This document shows positions 63,231 through 64,000 of a DNA stretch of 64,000 bases, piece by piece (the first letter of the stretch is position 1; each line of letters begins with the position of its first letter). Location of the stretch: NCBI RefSeq assembly GCF_003434055.1, contig NZ_QVEX01000010.1:1-64000 (forward strand). Direction: 5' to 3'. The notes below the pieces were generated by a model. That model had not been told where the DNA came from and made no database searches. It saw nothing but the letters and a program-made list of their open reading frames with translations. The position numbers were made by a program, and so were the translations under genes. Source of the stretch: Enterocloster aldenensis. GTDB taxonomy: Bacteria; Bacillota; Clostridia; Lachnospirales; Lachnospiraceae.

Positions 63231-64000
63231 TTATGCCCCTTTATGTATCTCAATCATCCCCATCTCCATCAGATCCGGACTGGTCCGGAGCACCGGCAGT
63301 ATCACATCACACTCATTTCCAATCAGTTCCGTCTTATCGGGTGCGCAAAAAATCATCTGCAGCTTCTGCTCCTTCATGAACCGCATCATAATCTTTACAT
63401 TGGTCGGATCCATTTTGGCAAAGGGTTCGTCAATAAACACCAGTCTGGTCGAACTGCTTTTATCATTATAAATCATAAGCAGGGCAGACAATAAGATCAG
63501 CATGTACGGTATCTGCACCTCTGCGCCTGAATTATAGCCGGACTGTCTGGAAAGCTTCGCCCTGGTAAGCACATCATTGGTCAAAAGGATTTCATAGGTC
63601 ATATAGTTCCGATAGTCTGCATAATGTTCAATCTGCTCTTTATCATTGCTTTCCACAATCTGATTAATAATCTTCTTCATGTCACGCTCCAGCTCCTCCC
63701 CCTTATCATCGGAATAGGAGATCAAGGCATCGAAGGTCATCTGTCCGGACGCGGTTCCCAGTTCTTCCCGCTCCTTTAAATACCTTGCATACTCCAGTAT
63801 TTTCTCATAGCGGGAGCCGTCCTTTACATACCTAACCTCAAATGCATATTGGGATTTAAACTCCAGCCGCGCCAGCTCCGCGTTGATTAGCTTTAAATCA
63901 TCTCTGGCCGTCTCACAGGACTTTAACACCGTGAGGACAAACTCATTTTTGAAAATATCTTCATAGCGTCTCGTCTGTTCTTTTAGTTTTACCTGTATTT
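63231..64000 (-). CDS. jetC: Wadjet SMC-like ATPase JetC, C-terminal part (continues beyond the window)
   Basis: At least 256 aa, open to the window edge. The visible part is the end of the coiled coil ('KEQTRRYEDIFKNEFVLTVL') and the C-terminal ATPase lobe. The ABC signature region is 'RQSGYNSGAEVQIPYMLIL', Walker B is 'TRLVFIDEPFAKMD', and 'QKLQMIFCAPDKTELIGNEC' is the switch-like end. The N-terminal Walker A lobe and most of the coiled coil lie past 64000. With JetD behind it, the Wadjet call is firm, though jetA and jetB are not in view. Confidence 0.88.
   Translation of the reverse strand, partial: IQVKLKEQTRRYEDIFKNEFVLTVLKSCETARDDLKLINAELARLEFKSQYAFEVRYVKDGSRYEKILEYARYLKEREELGTASGQMTFDALISYSDDKGEELERDMKKIINQIVESNDKEQIEHYADYRNYMTYEILLTNDVLTRAKLSRQSGYNSGAEVQIPYMLILLSALLMIYNDKSSSTRLVFIDEPFAKMDPTNVKIMMRFMKEQKLQMIFCAPDKTELIGNECDVILPVLRTSPDLMEMGMIEIHKGA

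Overview
The window looks like a chromosome segment of a gut-type Clostridia, most probably Lachnospiraceae (Enterocloster/Hungatella/Clostridium-like). This rests on mid-range GC, strong AGGAGG ribosome sites, many sugar ABC and Gfo/Idh/MocA genes, a VTC-DUF4956-CotH cluster, a CD3324-family gene and Tn1549-type conjugative-element remnants. No rRNA or tRNA gene was recognised. Species-level placement is an inference.

Layout. (1) 0-5 kb: a decayed PH/GRAM-like gene, then a LysR regulator divergent from a D-2-hydroxyacid dehydrogenase / RraA-type aldolase / SLC13 transporter operon, followed by a PucR/CdaR-like regulator. (2) 6-8 kb: gene debris (GNAT, possible DUF1016 and EAL fragments) and an XRE repressor with a partner gene and TATCG operator repeats. 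(3) 8.3-12.7 kb: a second dehydrogenase / RraA operon, now with a GltS-type transporter, next to an RpiR regulator. (4) 12.9-22.4 kb: an L-fucose operon (fucI, kinase, aldolase, mutarotase and a ribose-type ABC importer) with a divergent AraC regulator. The fucI leader is almost wholly built from a 16-bp tandem repeat. (5) 23.3-29.5 kb: nitroreductase-like lipoprotein, CotH kinase, DUF4956, VTC domain and a two-component system. (6) 29.9-32.9 kb: a decaying island with a SUKH immunity gene, a frameshifted DUF6881 gene, a broken metallo-beta-lactamase-fold gene and a Phd/ParE module with a broken toxin.

(7) 33.3-51.0 kb holds the most interesting system: 17 co-oriented genes in two transcription units. 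They encode a tandem SnoaL protein, two SDRs, a TetR regulator, three Gfo/Idh/MocA oxidoreductases, two VOC proteins, a four-gene sugar-type ABC importer, a ROK kinase, a GH1 enzyme with a phospho-glycoside loop and two old-yellow-enzyme-type reductases. Palindromic sites with an ACAYRTGT core precede both units. My reading, which is inference, is a pathway that imports a glucoside, phosphorylates it (ROK), cleaves it (GH1) and then reduces or isomerises the aglycone (OYE, SDR, SnoaL, VOC). The overall logic resembles bile-acid and isoflavone metabolism, but the gene set matches no operon known to me.

(8) 51.9-55.4 kb: a DAACS symporter and MalY/PatB C-S lyase with a divergent LysR regulator. 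(9) 55.4-62 kb: a mobile-element graveyard with the C-terminal part of an ICE SNF2-type helicase, two broken tyrosine recombinases, IS110 and IS3 fragments, a CD3324/RNHCP gene pair and a prophage tail remnant. (10) 62-64 kb: JetD and the C-terminal part of JetC of a Wadjet anti-plasmid system, running off the right edge.
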